Shown here: in pieces, positions 62,309-64,000 of the stretch
Layout: every line of letters starts with the position of its first letter
How positions within the stretch are numbered: the first letter of the stretch is position 1
From: JAVVXB01 sp036651815
GTDB lineage: Bacteria > Bacillota > Clostridia > Christensenellales > CAG-138
Assembly (NCBI GenBank): GCA_036651815.1
Contig: JAVVXB010000016.1
Coordinates: forward strand, 4,211-68,210
Length of the DNA stretch: 64,000 nucleotides
Direction: 5' to 3'
Program-made: the position numbers and the translations under genes
The notes under the pieces: model-generated
The model's database searches: none
What the model was told of the DNA's origin: nothing
Seen by the model: only the letters and a program-made list of their open reading frames with translations

Positions 62309-63511
62309 AATACCATCAGCTTGCAGGATGGGCTGCACGAACTATGTGAAAAGCGCCGCATTGTCTCCGGCCTTGCGTTCGCCTATGGAGACGGCAATCA
62401 TGCCGTTTCAGACGTCTGTGGCCTGGCACAGGAAACGACGCTTGAAAACGGAACATTTGTACCCGCCATCCGCCCGCTGGTCATGGCTAGCTTGTTCGAT
62501 TTAGCATCGGTTACAAAGCTATTCACCAGTCTAGCAATTCTCCAGTTGTCCGAAAAAGGCGCTCTTCGGCTGGATGATCCCATCGGCCGGTTCGACGCGC
62601 GTTTTTGTTACATTGCCGATCTTTCTATACGGGATTTACTCAGCTTTCGCGCCGCGCTCCGTACCGATGAACGCATTGATACGCAGCAGAACCGAGAAGC
62701 CGCACTCGCCCAGCTCTTCTCCATCAAGTCCGCACCGGAGCCGCTCATGCGCTACTATTCCGATATGGGGGCCATGGTGCTAAAGTATGTGATTGAAGCT
62801 GCAGCAGGTATGCCGCTGTTTGATTATATTCGGCAGCATATTCTTGCACCGCTTGGCATGTCGGATACCTATTCCCGCATACCGGATGGTGCGCACGCCC
62901 GTGCCGTCTGCTACAACTATGAACGGCGTATCCTGAATGGTGCGTATGATTTGGACACCGGCTGCACCGCTGGCGTTGTCCACGATCCGAAGGCGCGCAT
63001 TCTTCGGGCAGATGGTGACGACCTATGTGGTCATGCGGGGTTGTTTTCCACCATCGAGGATATGATCCGGCTTGCGCAGGGTTTGCTCAATGACCGGCTG
63101 TTGGCGCGCAGCACATTGCTGGAAATTGGCAAAAATAGAACGGGGCGCCGTCTACCTGACGGTACCCATACGCAATACCTTGGTTATCTTTGTTTTGCTA
63201 AGCATCCCGATCAAACCTATAGCGAGGTTCCTGCCTGCTTTGGCGATCAAACCATCGCGCTCAACGGATTCACTGGCAATCATTTTTCCGTTGATCCGAA
63301 TCGTGGTCAGTTCATCATCATACTTGCCAACAAAATCCACAATCGCGTAACGTTGGCAAACGGACGTGCCGATCCTTTTGATCCGACCCAATGGGTCACG
63401 TGGAATGACGGCAGGAAATATCCAGTTTCTCAAAACTACACTTTTTTGAAAGATCGCTATCTCAAGGAACCAATCGGTGAGCTGCTTGGCGACATTCGCC
63501 GTAACCATTGA
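62306..63511 (+). CDS. Beta-lactamase-fold serine hydrolase (class C-like)
   Basis: 401 residues from ATG 62306 (an in-frame GTG at 62300 falls directly on the -10 box). SLFDLASVTKLFTSLA holds the SxxK motif (Ser nucleophile near 71); MRYYSDMG supplies the YxN-like tyrosine (YSD here); HAGLFSTIEDMIRLAQG is typical of the esterase/penicillin-binding-like branch. The protein lacks a signal peptide, so it should be cytoplasmic, which argues against an antibiotic-resistance enzyme; an esterase or peptidase on small amides is more likely. Single gene with its own promoter. Confidence 0.88.
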   Translation: MNTISLQDGLHELCEKRRIVSGLAFAYGDGNHAVSDVCGLAQETTLENGTFVPAIRPLVMASLFDLASVTKLFTSLAILQLSEKGALRLDDPIGRFDARFCYIADLSIRDLLSFRAALRTDERIDTQQNREAALAQLFSIKSAPEPLMRYYSDMGAMVLKYVIEAAAGMPLFDYIRQHILAPLGMSDTYSRIPDGAHARAVCYNYERRILNGAYDLDTGCTAGVVHDPKARILRADGDDLCGHAGLFSTIEDMIRLAQGLLNDRLLARSTLLEIGKNRTGRRLPDGTHTQYLGYLCFAKHPDQTYSEVPACFGDQTIALNGFTGNHFSVDPNRGQFIIILANKIHNRVTLANGRADPFDPTQWVTWNDGRKYPVSQNYTFLKDRYLKEPIGELLGDIRRNH

Positions 63512-63576
63512 GCGTCCCATTAACTTAGTTTATGGGTATGATGCGATGAGATCGTGCACCGCAGCATCCGCCGCCG

Positions 63577-64000
63577 CTATCGATTGTCCCCTACTCGTAA
63601 AGATATCGCATCCCCCACGTGCGCCATACCAGAGCACGTCACCCGTGCAAACGCCGCGCCGGCCGCCAGCATACAGGGCAAGCGATCCTGCTTCAAAAGC
63701 GGGCAGTCTGAATCGCAATGTTTCTGAACCGTCGTAACCGTCACCTCAGCATCGCCGATCCGCAGAACGCTGCCTGGCACAAGCGCTGCCATCGGTACGC
63801 CCCTAATTAATAGATTTTCTCGATATTTGGGAAAGCACAGGCCCGCCGGAGACTTCGTCTCCATCCACTGGCGTGCCTCTTGCGTCAACAGGCTGATCTG
63901 CCGCTCTCCACCAACATGCCAATCACCCGTCATACCGCAGTCCATCATGAGCACACAGTGATCGAGTGGCACCCCGGGCGCACCTTTGTCGGTAAAGCAC
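63577..64000 (-). CDS. MOSC domain protein (5' end outside window)
   Basis: The frame is open to the right edge (141 codons visible), so the start lies beyond 64000. FTDKGAPGVPLD, CGMTGDWHVGGERQISLLT and the cysteine set HCDSDCP...LPCML, then FARVTCSGMAHVGDAISL, fit a MOSC domain, the fold found at the C-terminus of molybdenum cofactor sulfurases. Stand-alone MOSC proteins carry sulfur or molybdopterin ligands. A link to molybdenum enzymes would suit the ssnA/ygfK genes, but they are 50 kb away. Confidence 0.82.
   Translation of the reverse strand, partial: CFTDKGAPGVPLDHCVLMMDCGMTGDWHVGGERQISLLTQEARQWMETKSPAGLCFPKYRENLLIRGVPMAALVPGSVLRIGDAEVTVTTVQKHCDSDCPLLKQDRLPCMLAAGAAFARVTCSGMAHVGDAISLRVGDNR

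Noticed and set aside
63530..63718. Frame overlapping the MOSC gene end on the minus strand
   Set aside because: It is the same DNA in another phase; the MOSC frame has family motifs and a proper stop.
1..64000. tRNA, rRNA, CRISPR arrays, insertion sequence transposases
   Set aside because: None recognised while reading both strands; a covariance-model scan was not possible here.

Overview
The window looks like a chromosomal segment of an anaerobic, endospore-forming Firmicute (class Clostridia). The evidence is the sporulation and germination genes (spoIIR, sleB, ypeB, a PdaB-like polysaccharide deacetylase), strong GGAGG ribosome binding sites, several iron-sulfur flavoproteins, and a MurE with the DNPR motif of meso-diaminopimelate-type peptidoglycan. 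No rRNA, tRNA or CRISPR array was seen. Species cannot be named from the sequence alone.

Layout. 1-779: polysaccharide deacetylase cut by the left edge. 1.5-8.1 kb (minus): threonine-synthase-like gene followed by a BMP/Nup-type nucleoside ABC importer (lipoprotein, double ATPase, two permeases). 8.3-15.9 kb: ssnA and ygfK (plus), then hypA and a second large Fe-S/FAD oxidoreductase (minus); together with the importer this resembles a purine or nucleobase salvage/catabolism island. 16.4-19.3 kb: acyl-ACP thioesterase, PPC/DUF296 protein, DNA polymerase IV, Smr protein. 19.3-21.2 kb: gene-poor stretch with two decayed genes. 21.3-25.8 kb: SH3 protein, membrane EAL phosphodiesterase, lipoprotein. 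26-34.4 kb (minus): a division and cell wall cluster mraZ-rsmH-ftsL-pbp-murE-mraY-murD without murF, preceded by a textbook MraZ operator. 34.5-38.9 kb: divergent topoisomerase IV-like pair. 39-41.7 kb: an acyltransferase-fold protein overlapping an acyl-CoA ligase. 41.8-47 kb: tag, a polar amino acid ABC importer and an AGCS-type alanine/glycine symporter. 47.6-50.3 kb: spoIIR-sleB-ypeB. 50.6-59.2 kb: compact podovirus-like head and packaging cluster. 59.3-64 kb: lipid kinase, a propeller-like membrane protein, CvpA-like protein, beta-lactamase-fold hydrolase, and a MOSC protein cut by the right edge.

Most notable. First, the amino acid binding lipoprotein at 42618-43466 reads as a natural circular permutation: the block that normally closes the family (YGIG..., ADGT..., WLG) sits directly after the lipobox, and the protein ends where that block would normally begin. 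Second, the ten-gene phage block has small and large terminase, portal, scaffold candidate, capsid, adaptor and nozzle candidates, all open, but no integrase, replication, lysis or regulatory gene. It may be a domesticated capsid or gene-transfer-like element, or a satellite. Third, two genes (17334 and 62306) have a TATACT box ending exactly 6 bases before ATG and no Shine-Dalgarno sequence, which points to leaderless transcripts.
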